Shown here piece by piece: positions 21,644-33,375 of a DNA stretch of 64,000 nt. Position numbers and translations under genes: made by a program. This DNA comes from Pigoraptor chileana (Eukaryota > Opisthokonta > Filasterea), in the NCBI GenBank assembly GCA_943704495.1, contig CALSCR010002267.1:1-64000 (forward strand), in the 5' to 3' direction. The notes below the pieces were generated by a model that made no database searches, was not told where the DNA came from, and saw only the letters and a list, made by a program, of their open reading frames with translations. Positions within the stretch are counted from its first letter, which is position 1, and every line of letters starts with the position of its first letter.

Positions 21644-22314
21644 GACGTAATCTTTCTCGGCCTGCGCTGTGGCAGGCCGCGCAATTGATGGTTAAATCGA
21701 TAACAATCTAATGCGATGTCACCTCAAGAAAACAGATCTCAACTCTGGCACTTGTCAGCAAAAGTGGTGGTGCCATCGACAAGTCGTTTGCCTTGTACTT
21801 ACTAATATCGCACTCAACTGTTCTTCTCTCCACCTCTCTTGTGTGTATGTGTGTGTGTGTGTGTGTGGTGTCTCACCGCATCTACGCGAGTACGCAAGGT
21901 GGCTGGCCAAGCACGCGTGACCTCAGTGCGTCAGTGCTGGTGGAGAGCGAACAAACAGAATGACGCGAACAAACAGAATGACGCGAACAAACAGAATGAC
22001 GCGAACAATCTGACAGCTGGTGTGGCAGAGTCCCAACTCAACACGGGATCCACCCGAGCCGCAGTACTCAACAAACGCCCTAAAATAGGACCAGATCCGA
22101 CAAACACTTCAATTCAAATGTTCGGCCAATGCTTGAAACCGAAAATAAAAGCACGTGACTACTGTTTCATGTTTTATGTGGATACTGAAGTGAGTAAAGC
22201 AAGGCACGAAAAAACACAACAAAGGATACGAGAGGCAGAGACAGAGAGACAATGACAGGCGAGAAAGTGTGTGTGAGTGACGGAAGGACACAAAAGGCGG
22301 CAGTAGAGTCGCGT
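21644..22314. other. Intergenic between MED23 and UBE2E
   Basis: A 671 bp stretch holding the upstream region of MED23 and the 3' side of UBE2E. A plus-strand open frame (21839-22255) starts in a GT repeat and reads through the 18-bp array as NKQNDA repeats. It resembles nothing known and I do not treat it as coding. Confidence 0.5.
21947..22008. repeat. 18-bp tandem repeat, three perfect copies plus a partial
   Basis: The unit GCGAACAAACAGAATGAC occurs three times without change (21947-22000), followed by a partial fourth copy (GCGAACAA). There are no spacers, so it is a minisatellite rather than a CRISPR array. The 18-bp length preserves reading frame. Confidence 0.98.
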
Positions 22315-23420
<1,106 letters not shown>

Positions 23421-24109
23421 TTTTCCCCAGTATTCCGTACTGAGGTTTATTGCGGAAAAATGCTGCTTTTCAATGGAATAATAAGGTCATTGTAAGATTA
23501 CGATGCATAAGTAATCGGACTGCGCATACCCCTCCACACATACACGCACACATCCCACTTCAGTAGTGACCACTTCTCTCAGTTGGTGCGTGTCCACCGA
23601 TGACATGAAACCGTTTCGTCCACTTGCGCCAAAATTTATTTTTGCTGTAGCCATTTGTATGGGATTTGTATCGGATTGGCAGTTATTTTCTGGTTCCCGC
23701 CAAAACGAGACCGGGCCTTGAGATATTGAGAAATGCGCACGAATTGCAACGCAAATCTCACTTTCTTCCATATTAAAATGCCCGGCGAGAGTTCGGACAT
23801 TTTTTTCTGGGTAAAAAAACACGCGCGAACAAATTCGGCTATATATTCAAACAAGGGAAGTTGTGCATTAAGTAGAATAATGGCTGTGGCATGCGCCACT
23901 GCGGTTCAAATTCTCATTTTGAGTCGGGCGTTTATACTGCAATCAAGTGTGTGGTTTTTTAAAAACTGAATCAGTGTGTTTTTGGAAAACAACACACATA
24001 AAAGAAGAGCGAGATCCTGCTTATATCTGTCTTACTCTGCACATCAAGGCTGTAAATTCGCTGTTTATAACGAAGGGACTGTCGTTGCGTCGTATTTTTC
24101 GTCACGGAC
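23421..24109. promoter_or_regulatory. Shared upstream region of UBE2E and the Sel1-repeat gene
   Basis: A 689 bp stretch between divergent starts. Visible candidates: GCGCCAAAA and CCCGCCAAAAC (E2F-like in reverse orientation) near 23626 and 23698, and the element TATTAAAATGC...GAGTTCGG at 23771-23799, which recurs upstream of HAAO at 37868. Function is inferred from position only. Confidence 0.45.
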
Positions 24110-26542
24110 ATGGCGGAAACTGGGCTTTCCACGCTCGTTCGTGCGTGTCTTCACGCATCCATCGTGTCGAAAAAATTCAAAACAGGAGATGCGCTTCTCA
24201 AATGTTTCTCGGACATCAAGGTTAGTGGTTCTGTTCTGCTCCTGTTAATTGGCAAACAGTGGTTGCGGCTGTCTGCTTATCTGAGCCCACTGGATCCTGG
24301 CAAAACACAGGACACATATATGTCCAAAAAGCGTGAGCTAATCGAGCACGAGAACGACCCTTCGGTTTCGAAAGCTCTCGAGAGTTTCAATGAGGTTCTT
24401 GCCAAAGCAGAGAGCCAGTTGGAAAGGTGCGTGTGAGTCTTGACATGTACTGTTTGAGGGTGGATGTGAGTGCGTGTACCTAATGGTATCATCCGATTAT
24501 GCAGTTGGAGGGGGGTCAAGTTCTTTGCGGATATGAAACACGGCGGAAAGGTCAACACAATGCTCAAGGAGCTCGAGTCGAAGTGGGGCCGCGTGGTGGG
24601 TGATTTGCATTGTCTGAAAACGGAACATGTTATTTTCAAGGTCGCGTAATTGCGCCCTTTCATCATCCTTGCTGCTGCTTATACTCTCTCATGTAATTCC
24701 CACAACGACGACGACCACACCCATGGTGTCACGCAACGTGATGCAGATGATGGCACTGACGCTTCGCATTGCCGAAACGAGTACCGAGGCTGCCGACAAA
24801 GCCAGTGGAAATGTAGCGAAGCTCGCGATCGCAGCAGGTCACCCAGATTGGGAGGTGCTGAACGAAGAAGAAGCTGTCGCAATATGCACTCAGGGGGATA
24901 AATACCTCTTTGGATTTGGCGTTCCACAGAGCTATGACACGGCGTTTAAGCGATACATGGCGGCAGCACGCTATGGGCTCGCAGAGGCCTGCAATATGGT
25001 GGCATGCATGCACGAGCGTGGTTTGGGTCGGGAGGTCGACCTCCCTGCGGCGGTGCATTGGTACACAACGGCGGCGGAGAAGCATTCTGCAGACGCGCTT
25101 AACAACCTCGGGCGACTTCACGAGACAGGGAAAGGCGTGAAGACGGATCTCGATCTGGCCGCCGAGTTTTACATGCGTGCAGGACATGCAGGCCATAGCG
25201 ATGCGCTCACAAATTTGGGCTATCTTTACGAAATGGGTCTTGTCGACGGCCGGCCGGACTTTAAAATGGCGTCTCACTGGTACAAGAACGCCGCAATGCA
25301 GGGATACGCGCGCGCAGAAAACTGCATGGGATCGCTGTACTATGCCGGACGTGGGGTGGAGCTTAATTACACGTCAGCCGTGGAGTGGTTTCGCAGGGGT
25401 GCCGCGCAAGGCCACGCGCCGAGCCAGAACAATCTGGGCATATGCTACGAGGAAGGAAAGGGCGTCCCGCGCGATCTTTCAATGGCAAAGCAAATGTATC
25501 AGCTGGCCGCACAACAAGAGCACGGGAGCGCCATGAACAATCTCGGGTACATGTACATGCTGGAGGGAAACTACGACGACGCCGACCGCTGGTTCAGGCT
25601 CGCGGCGGCAAAGGGGTCACTAGACGCCCTGTTCAACATTGCCACGATGTACGAGGACGGCATGCAGCCGGATGGCCCGTCTCCGCGCACTGCCCATCGG
25701 TTTTTCTTGAAAGCGGCTCAGGAAGTGGGTTGCAATGCTGTGTGTTTGCTGTGTTAGGCGTTGTTAGTTACTCTTGTTGCGGAAGATGCGAGCTTCGATC
25801 TTAGTGGATCCATTTATTTGGGCTTGGGTATGCAGCCTTGTCACTTGCACCTTGCTGACAGAAGAGTCTTCCTTTATTTAATCAACTCTACTGATGCAGG
25901 GTTATACAAAGGCTCAGAACAAAGTCGGTCTCCTGCACTTCCACGGTAATGGCGCCATGCAATCGTACGGCGAGGCGGCATATTGGTTCGCGAAGAGCGC
26001 AACATCAGGCGACGCTGAGGTGAGATGAACCCTGATTTCAAATGTCTCATTATGGAGATATGCTATAAAGTGACGCACAGTGGTATTTCATGCACTGCCG
26101 CCCGCTGACATTCGATTATTGTGCACTGCTCAGGGCCAATACCATCTGGGATCGCTCTATGAAGCGGGCCTCGGGGTCGAACAGAGCGACGACGAAGCAG
26201 TTCACTGGTACTCGCAGAGCCACGAGGGAGGCAACGTCAGTGCCACGGTTCGCCTTGCCGAGATGCACGCCGGCGGAATCGGCGTTGCGCGCGACACTGA
26301 CGCTGCGTCACGCCTGCTTGCATGGGTGAGTGTTCAACGCCGGGCGCGATCCAACCTGTTTGCTGTTTAAAGGCTTTGTGTTCGATGCATGAAGCCTATT
26401 ACTGAGCCACATTGGTTGACACGCGAGATTTCGGGTCCCTATTTCGCAGGCCTCACGGCAGGGCAACATTCAGGCGCGCAACCGACTCGCCGAACTTCAG
26501 GACAATCGGGAAGACGTCGCACACCTGAAGCGATTCGTGTGA
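24110..26542 (+). CDS. Sel1-repeat protein with helical (MLKL-like) N-terminus
   Basis: Seven exons in phase: 24110-24220, 24260-24426, 24505-24595, 24747-25724, 25900-26019, 26134-26325, 26450-26542 (583 residues). Residues about 1-165 form an alpha-helical region with the pattern of the MLKL/HeLo-like N-terminal bundle (a W.R.F-type helix, a helix near KVNTMLKELESKW, then LTLRIAET); this is inference from pattern. The remainder is a row of Sel1/TPR-like repeats of about 36 residues, with signatures such as NNLGRLHETGKGV, NNLGICYEEGKGV, LGSLYEAGLGV and LAEMHAGGIGV, at least nine in total. Sel1 arrays are usually scaffolds. No kinase domain is present between the two parts, although that combination is common in fungi and amoebae. 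No specific orthologue recognised. The 3' end is convergent with TMTC, stops 84 bp apart. Confidence 0.85.
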
Positions 26543-26626
26543 GGGATACGACGGATGGATCGTCGTTTGTGCAGAGCGTTGCACACGTGAAATGCGCGTG
26601 CCTCATTAGGTCTCTGAATGCCCGTT

Positions 26627-28780
26627 TCAATGGCAGCGCTCGAGGAGAGCGGCAGCTTCGGGGACGCCAAGTGCCCATTCTCGGACCTCGTCGACATTCT
26701 TTGCATCGCACATGCGCAGGTAGTCATCGGACACAAACACATGTTGAAGCTGCGCCGACTTTGCGACGACGTAAATGTTTTTTCTGGGAGCCAGCTGCGC
26801 GGGGTTGATTTCGAGACTTCTCCGAAACGCATCGATGGAACCCGCGACGTCACCGAGCAGTGCCTTGGCGTTGCCGAGATTGTTTAGAGGCGATGCCAAT
26901 TCGCTCGATTGGATGAGCGCCCGAAGAGAGAGGCCGTGTTCAAGCAATCGTTTCCCCTCCTCGTACTGACCGAGCTGCGTCAGCGTCTGCCCGAGACCTG
27001 TAATTGCTGTGAAATCCTCACCGTCCAATTCAACAGCGCGGCGAAAGTACGGCTCTGCATCTGCGATCCTGTTCTCCTTGGTGTAGAGGGTACCGAGCTG
27101 TGTGTAGGGGCTTGCGTACGTTGGGAGAATTGCGACTGCGTTTTCGAACTGGCGTTTCGCCGAGGCTGTGTCGCCTTGAAGCGCTTGCCACACACCGTAC
27201 GACATTTGCATCTTGGCGTTTGCAGGGTACTGCTCGATAGCCGACTTGAACAGCGTACCATTGTTGCGCCAGTCTGCGTTGCGAACGAACGTGCGGCCGG
27301 CGTAGAGCACGACGAGCGCAACCAGGAACATCGTTGACAGGCGCCGGACGGACGATCGTTGGTGTCCGCGCCGCGGTGTATCGTAACGCGTGGCCTCAGT
27401 CGACACTGCTGGCCCTGCAAAAATATCGGCGAGTACGGCCACAAGTGCGCAGTAACCGAGGGAAGGGGTGTACAATAGCCTCTCTGCGACATATGTGCCT
27501 ATTGGAAAGAAGACCTGTGACGATGGCACGAAGAAGGCGACGAGCCAGGCGAGCGCAAGGGACGCGCGCTTTCTGTTTGCGCCCGGTGGAAGGCGCACGA
27601 GAGTGAAATATAGAACCCACAGGAGCCCAGCGTATACTGTCAGCGTGAGCATATTGCGTGGGTCGGCAATACTAGTGACGGGGGGTATTGCGTTGAGAGA
27701 ATAGTCGCATGAGAGGGAGATAGGGGCTACAAGTAGTTTGGCGTAAATGGTATGTAGGTAGCATATGGTCATCACTTTGGGAACTGTCGCGAGCGAGGGA
27801 AGCGGGTTGTGAACGTCGTGCCAAGAGAAAAAGAAACGACTTCCAGATATGCTTGCGCGGAAGGACAGATAGATGGCAGAAACGACGGCCAGCGAGAACC
27901 ACTGCAAAATGCAGGTTCCAAGACGCCGCCTTTCCGGCTGTGAGAGCGTTCGGCGGATGGCAACGCCCAGGTTTGGCAACGATGAGCCAAAGGGAAGCAC
28001 ACGGATGAGGTCGTGCGCAACGAGCATGGGAGGGAGCATGAAAGCAATTTCCTTTGTCATCAAAGACAGGGCCACTGCCGTAACGCAGCCGAGCGTCCAG
28101 GCAGCGCGAGGTGCGACTGTTTTTACACAACCATCCGCCACAGCCCGACAGTGACACAACACAGCGCATAGGCAGCCCAACAGACAGAGCAGCTCTGCTC
28201 TACCAACAACACTCGGAATACAGTCCGTATGCACCGGATGTGCGGCAAAGATCAACGCCGCCGCAAACACAGAAAATCCTCGAGCGCCTGGTGCCGAATG
28301 GGCAGCATCTGACACGTCCCCGTCGGCAAACCCAAGCGCACGAAGCGTAGGAATGCACATGGCAGACACAATGCCGTGAATGAGAACATTAACCAGCCGC
28401 TGCCACGTTGCGTTACTCCCAAAGATGCGGTACACAACACGAAAAGACAACACAGTAAGCGGCCGCCAGCTCTTGTGGCTGAACACCTCATCCATGGGAG
28501 TGCCCCAAAAGTCGTGATAGAGGAGTTTCACAAGGGTGCCGTTCCCACTGACATCGGCGTTATCAATAACAGCAGTATTGTCGTCAAAGGTGTAGTCTCC
28601 AACGATAGCATTCGCAAAGCACGCAACAGCGACTGCAAATACAATGCCCGCCTGGATTGACACGCGGGAGAGAAGGGCCGCGGTGGTGGCCTCCGCCCCC
28701 ACCGCCACAACCGCACCATTCCCCTTTGCGTTTGGAGGCGCCACGCTGCGCTTGGCGGCAACTTGTGTCGGGCGACCCAT
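26627..28780 (-). CDS. TMTC: TMTC-family protein O-mannosyltransferase
   Basis: Intronless, 717 residues. TMTC proteins are ER multi-pass enzymes (GT105) that transfer mannose from dolichol-P-mannose, in animals to cadherin and plexin beta-strands. The N-terminal membrane half starts at about residue 44. The luminal loop has the GT-C acidic pair in YTFDDNTAVIDN (about D66/D67), FWGTP and SHKSWRPLTVLSFR (all hallmark TMTC sequences), then AAHPVHTDCI and the DUF1736-type segment. From about residue 520 it carries TPR repeats (YGVWQALQGD, LGTLYTKENR, LGQTLTQLGQYEEG, LNNLGNAKALLGD). The ATG at 28780 is the first in frame. Which of the TMTC1-4 classes it belongs to cannot be judged by eye. It is divergent from AHI1 across 534 bp. 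Confidence 0.93.
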   Translation of the reverse strand: MGRPTQVAAKRSVAPPNAKGNGAVVAVGAEATTAALLSRVSIQAGIVFAVAVACFANAIVGDYTFDDNTAVIDNADVSGNGTLVKLLYHDFWGTPMDEVFSHKSWRPLTVLSFRVVYRIFGSNATWQRLVNVLIHGIVSAMCIPTLRALGFADGDVSDAAHSAPGARGFSVFAAALIFAAHPVHTDCIPSVVGRAELLCLLGCLCAVLCHCRAVADGCVKTVAPRAAWTLGCVTAVALSLMTKEIAFMLPPMLVAHDLIRVLPFGSSLPNLGVAIRRTLSQPERRRLGTCILQWFSLAVVSAIYLSFRASISGSRFFFSWHDVHNPLPSLATVPKVMTICYLHTIYAKLLVAPISLSCDYSLNAIPPVTSIADPRNMLTLTVYAGLLWVLYFTLVRLPPGANRKRASLALAWLVAFFVPSSQVFFPIGTYVAERLLYTPSLGYCALVAVLADIFAGPAVSTEATRYDTPRRGHQRSSVRRLSTMFLVALVVLYAGRTFVRNADWRNNGTLFKSAIEQYPANAKMQMSYGVWQALQGDTASAKRQFENAVAILPTYASPYTQLGTLYTKENRIADAEPYFRRAVELDGEDFTAITGLGQTLTQLGQYEEGKRLLEHGLSLRALIQSSELASPLNNLGNAKALLGDVAGSIDAFRRSLEINPAQLAPRKNIYVVAKSAQLQHVFVSDDYLRMCDAKNVDEVREWALGVPEAAALLERCH

Positions 28781-29314
28781 GTTTGCTGTCTCCTTTCAAA
28801 TGACTGAGACATAAACGCAGATGCCCACGTGTATTATCTGTCCTTTCAACAAACATGAAGGCGAGGTACACGCCAGGTCACGTGCTGCTTCCTTTAATCT
28901 GACGCAGCGATGACGTCTGATATGGAGCAGCCTTAAGCGAGATTAAGGAACGTAATGCGATTGGACCAATTTTCCAAACTAACACCGTGGCAACCACGAA
29001 AACTGCTATTTTTGGCTGCTCCCATTTACTATGGCGGACATTAGACAGTGCGGAGTCGCCCGTGCGATTTGAATTGAAGGGTGGGTCAAAAACAGCGCAT
29101 CGCCAATTTAACGCGGTGACCAGGCCGATTTTGGCTGACATTCCGGCCGCAAAAGTGGAGGCGCATTCAATTGATACACATTTCACCACTTTTGCAATGT
29201 AGATCTGCATATGAAAGTAAACCGAGAGACTGCATTCAAAAGGACAGCTCGATGACACATGAAATGGACTGCACAGTGCGAACATAACCGGGGGGATTGT
29301 TTTTGTTCGGCAAA
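28781..29314. promoter_or_regulatory. Shared upstream region of TMTC and AHI1
   Basis: A 534 bp stretch between divergent starts of two intronless genes. No conserved ORF. Contains GGCCGCAAAAG and GGACCAATTTTCC type sequences but nothing I can assign. Confidence 0.45.
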
Positions 29315-32300
29315 ATGGCACGGAAGGGGCGACCGCCGCCGGTGCCCCATCCACCGCCAACCGAAGAGCACATTGATATGCAGAACTTGGGCGGTCATGC
29401 ACAAAATACAGACGAAGCGCCGGTGGTGATGCCTACCGCCGAGCACGGACAGGACGAAAGTCGGACTGCCGCACCGCTTGTCGCTGTTGGACACACAGAG
29501 GCGTCACAGGAGGAAGCATTTGCCCGAAAGTATGCTGGCCACGTGACTTCCATTACGATTCACGGAACGGACGCGCTGCGACCAGACTCATTTGCGACGC
29601 ACCCTGTGGTACTCACTCACGTGATGGATCTCGTCAGTGGCGAGTACGTGAAGAAGAGCGCCGCGAACAGGCCCGTCACATGCTTTTCCGAGAGGGGGAA
29701 TGCGGCGGTTGATTTTGTCCTGCCGGTGATGACAAAACCGTATGAGATGGGCCGGGGCGTTGTTCCAGCGGCAAAGTGGGAAGAGCCACTGATTTTTAAC
29801 GAAGATTACCTGCACATGCTCTCTCCAAACACAATGCTGTTTTTTGAAATACTCGACTTTATGCCCATGGGGCGGCCCGGTACTGGCAAGCCTATTGCGG
29901 TGGGAGGCGTTGTGCGCGGCGCAGGTTGGAAGCGGATCGCGTGGGGGTTCCTTAAGCCTCGCGGGGTAAACGGGTCACCAAACACAGAGAAGCGCCTGCG
30001 ATTACAACTGTACAGATACCCGCGTAAAAGCACCGCCCGCCCATTTGCTGCCGCATGCGAGTCGCGCACTCCCGAGGTATTCTCGCTGTACCGATCCAGG
30101 CAAGGATCTTCAAAGAAGCTCAAACCGTACGACGGCACACTCTATGTGACTGTGCGCGGTGTTCCTCCGATTCCAGACCAGGAAGTTGTCGGGCGACCGT
30201 TGCATCCAAATCAGATTGAGGTCGGTCGCGCCACTTTCGAGGAGCTTGTTGCCGAGACGAAGCTTCGCCTGGCGGGGCGCGAGGCCGGTGACAATAAGCT
30301 TACCATGAAGCTGCCCGTTTCGTGGCGACGACTTCCGGGACAAATATGCCGTGCGCCGAACCGCGGACTCGCACGCCTTGAAACTGCCAGAAAGGGTTGT
30401 TTTGCGATTCGCTATTCCAACGACGGGCGCCTCATTGCAGCAGCGTGCGCGGATGACCACGACTTTCCCATTCGCGTTTTTGACGCAGCAACAGGGCGAC
30501 CGATCATCGCACTTAACGGACACCGCGACCTTGTGTACGACCTCTGCTGGTCTCCAAACGACTCGCACCTTCTGTCGGCCTCGTCGGACGGTACGGCACG
30601 GGTGTGGGATGTTGCGTCGCTTGCGCCGGCCGCCAAGGCGACTCTTCCTCATCCATGCTATGTGTATTCTGCTCAGTTTGTGCCGGCGGGGGAAGGAAGT
30701 GCTGCGGTGGTTGCTATCGCAACGGGTGGTTACGATGGCGCCGTGCGTGTGTGGAGATATGGTGGGAGTGGGGGTGCGTCGGCTCTAATGCGAGAGATGC
30801 ATGGACACGCGAGCCACGTAAACAGCCTCGTATTGGATCCGGCAGGGATAAAGATGTTTACAGGAGACGGTGCGGGCGTCATACGCATGTGGGTGCGTGG
30901 AGCGCCGTCGTCTACGGGAGAGTACGGGCAATGGGACATGCTGAAAGTGATTGAGGATTCAGAGATCAAGGGTGATCCGATAAGCAGTATCCGCCTCCAT
31001 CCCAACGGACGCAAGCTGCTCGTGCACGCACGCGACAACGCAGTGCGCATCATGGATCTCCGCACGTTCTCGTTCACGCAACGCTTCAGTGGCGCCGTAA
31101 ATGCAATGACATGCATACGAAGCGTGTTTTCAGCGTGTGGCAACTTCGTCCTCGCGGGTTCTGAAGATGGCAACGCTTACATGTGGGACTGCGACACTGG
31201 GAAGACGGTGTGCGTGTACGGCGCTTCAGACCTGCACTTTGAATCGCCCGTCTGCGATGTCGCCTTCCACCCGCACGACCACATGGCAGCGTTCTGCTCA
31301 TTCTCTCCGAATGCACCCGTCGTCACGATGACGTACGATTCGTCACTACCCCCGCGCGATCACGTGCCTGTTTCCGTCGCACTCGAGTCGTTTATGCCCA
31401 ACAACAACAACAAAAACACAATCAACGCGTCGTCGTCGTTGCGACAGTCGGCAGTCAACGCATTGACATCGACAACTTCTAGAACTGGACGTGCTTCACA
31501 ACCGGGGCCCTCGTCTGCATCGACGTCTGGTAAACTGCCTCCACTTCCACGCCCTTCTTCAACGTCTGCACGACCCGGACATGCTACGGCGGAAACCTTG
31601 TCGCTTTCCGAATCGTCTCGGGATATTGCAATGGCTGCCGAAGGTGCGCGTGCTCGAGCTCGGCTGATGCGGGCTGAGCGACTGATGGCTGCGGTAGCTG
31701 CCATTGGTGCGCGTGGCGACGCGTCTGCATTCGGCACAGATTCGCTGAATATCACGCGCAATTCATTCTCAGGATCCGAGCTGAATGTGACTGGTGCTGT
31801 GCAGGCAAGCGCGATGAACCGGACATCTACCGGGGAGAAGGAGAGGGTGCGGGCCCTGTATGACTTTGAGCCCCGCCGCACCGACGAGCTCGCATTCCAG
31901 CAGGGCGATGTTATCGAAGTTGTTGCGAAGGAAAGCGATAATTGGTGGCTCGGGCTTGTAAGCGATCGCCGAGGCTATTTCCCCGTCAACTATGTGGAGC
32001 TGCTACCCCTCGCTGAGGATCTGGACCGCACTCTTTCAAACCTCATCGAAACCGGAACAGCACCCGGCCTGGAGGCCACTCAGCCGTTGCATCCTGTGCA
32101 GCCCGCCCCCGCGCCGACGCCAAAGCCCGCGCCAATCACGCCAACGAACTGGGACAGCCTCCTACAGTCGATGGCGCCGCGCAGCCTAATCACCTCCGTG
32201 CGCACAAAGGAGGGCGACCTGCGCATCATTGACCAGTCCGAAGCTGCAGGAAGCGTCAATTCTTTCGGCTGCTTGGCAACGGCAGACACTGGAATCGGCA

Positions 32301-32455
32301 CACCCGACTCCAAGGATGCGCGCCAGGAGCGCCGTCGACGACTTGTTATGGCCGCCCGCCAGCGGCGCCAGCGTCACTCTGTGGATGTCACCGAGGGAGC
32401 CAATGCTATATCTTCCGGTTCCACGTCACGGGCAGAGTCAGTCGTATCGGCGTGA
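29315..32455 (+). CDS. AHI1: AHI1 / Jouberin, ciliary transition-zone WD40-SH3 protein
   Basis: Intronless, 1046 residues. Jouberin acts at the ciliary transition zone and basal body; human mutations cause Joubert syndrome. Residues about 60-330 are the N-terminal beta-rich region before the propeller. Seven or so WD repeats follow (about 350-690) with strong matches to human AHI1: GCFAIRYSNDGRLIAAAC, the LVYDLCWSPNDSHLLSASS run, DGTARVWD, LPHPCYVY, ATGGYDGAVRVW, MFTGDGAGVI, IRLHPNGRKLLVHARDN, RIMDLRTF, VLAGSEDGNAYMWD, CDVAFHPHDHM. A low-complexity linker is followed by an SH3 domain (about 843-900; ALYDFEPRRTDELAF, DNWWLG, GYFPVNYVEL). The order WD40 then SH3 is diagnostic. The ATG at 29315 is preferred over an upstream in-frame TTG. 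Its presence argues that this organism makes a cilium or flagellum. Confidence 0.95.
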   Translation: MARKGRPPPVPHPPPTEEHIDMQNLGGHAQNTDEAPVVMPTAEHGQDESRTAAPLVAVGHTEASQEEAFARKYAGHVTSITIHGTDALRPDSFATHPVVLTHVMDLVSGEYVKKSAANRPVTCFSERGNAAVDFVLPVMTKPYEMGRGVVPAAKWEEPLIFNEDYLHMLSPNTMLFFEILDFMPMGRPGTGKPIAVGGVVRGAGWKRIAWGFLKPRGVNGSPNTEKRLRLQLYRYPRKSTARPFAAACESRTPEVFSLYRSRQGSSKKLKPYDGTLYVTVRGVPPIPDQEVVGRPLHPNQIEVGRATFEELVAETKLRLAGREAGDNKLTMKLPVSWRRLPGQICRAPNRGLARLETARKGCFAIRYSNDGRLIAAACADDHDFPIRVFDAATGRPIIALNGHRDLVYDLCWSPNDSHLLSASSDGTARVWDVASLAPAAKATLPHPCYVYSAQFVPAGEGSAAVVAIATGGYDGAVRVWRYGGSGGASALMREMHGHASHVNSLVLDPAGIKMFTGDGAGVIRMWVRGAPSSTGEYGQWDMLKVIEDSEIKGDPISSIRLHPNGRKLLVHARDNAVRIMDLRTFSFTQRFSGAVNAMTCIRSVFSACGNFVLAGSEDGNAYMWDCDTGKTVCVYGASDLHFESPVCDVAFHPHDHMAAFCSFSPNAPVVTMTYDSSLPPRDHVPVSVALESFMPNNNNKNTINASSSLRQSAVNALTSTTSRTGRASQPGPSSASTSGKLPPLPRPSSTSARPGHATAETLSLSESSRDIAMAAEGARARARLMRAERLMAAVAAIGARGDASAFGTDSLNITRNSFSGSELNVTGAVQASAMNRTSTGEKERVRALYDFEPRRTDELAFQQGDVIEVVAKESDNWWLGLVSDRRGYFPVNYVELLPLAEDLDRTLSNLIETGTAPGLEATQPLHPVQPAPAPTPKPAPITPTNWDSLLQSMAPRSLITSVRTKEGDLRIIDQSEAAGSVNSFGCLATADTGIGTPDSKDARQERRRRLVMAARQRRQRHSVDVTEGANAISSGSTSRAESVVSA

Positions 32456-33375
32456 TTGATCGCAACGTAATTATATTGGCCCTTTTTTTTCTCTCCCGTT
32501 TTTAGAATGATTTTGTTTTGCCTATTGCGTTTTTGCGTGCTTTGATTTGCGTCTGTCTACCGGAATCCGTCACCACTCACGTGACTTATTTAACCAAGCC
32601 ACATTCCGAGGCAAAAAAAAAAACAAATAAGCTCTGAGCTTTTTGACCAATTTTATCCCACACTTTCAAATTAATCGGCGCTGGGCAGAGTCCGCCCCTC
32701 ATCCCCAAAAAGGAATCATCCAAAAGCGCGCGGGAAAATTAATATGAAAAAAATGGGGCGAAAAGAGGGGATTTTGAGAATTTCTCAATTTGGAACCCGG
32801 CGGACTGCAATGCAGTCGCGTGCGTTTGGGCGGTTTTTGGCTCGGCGAGTGGGACGTGTGCCGTGTGCGTCACTCGCGGCGCAGGTGGCTTTTCGACGGA
32901 CACTATTGCATCACTCCTTTTGCTCTGACGATGCGAATACCCACTTTGGCAGACCGCCACAACATCGTACTTTCAAAACAATCTTTGTTCGCCATCATTT
33001 GTCTCTTAGTGAGAAAAGTATCGGTGATTGTCGCAAGTGGGGCATCTTTTTATCGCGAGTGGGCAGTTTTACAAATTGCGTAATTCCAAGACTTGCAATC
33101 AGTTGCCGATTACGAACGTTTTTTTTATCAACGTTATCATACTCTCAATACTCGCTCGATATTCACATTCTGAAGCGGACTTCAACGAACTGCGCAGACT
33201 CATGCTGGCAATGTGACATACGTGGATAGGGCTGCAAACTTTCCTGCTGCTATTATTGTTTTGAAAATAACACATCCCCATTCTTGCCGAGGGCGAGGAA
33301 TTTCGACTGCTGAAGTGGACCGACAGCAGCTCAATTCTCGTGTTTTGTGACGGGCTCTCGTAACCTCGCTCAGAA
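32456..33375. promoter_or_regulatory. Intergenic, upstream of the bHLH-PHD gene
   Basis: A 920 bp stretch: AHI1 3' flank, then the promoter side of the bHLH-PHD gene. GCGCGCGGGAAAATT at 32726-32740 is a near-perfect E2F-type site on the reverse strand. Small frames (32744-33229) show no family resemblance. Confidence 0.45.

Noticed and set aside
21947-22008. CRISPR-like repeats
   Set aside because: Contiguous copies without spacers in a eukaryotic setting; a minisatellite.
21839-22255. 138-codon plus-strand ORF with NKQNDA repeats
   Set aside because: It begins in a GT microsatellite (Cys/Val run) and its repeats come from an 18-bp minisatellite; no homology.
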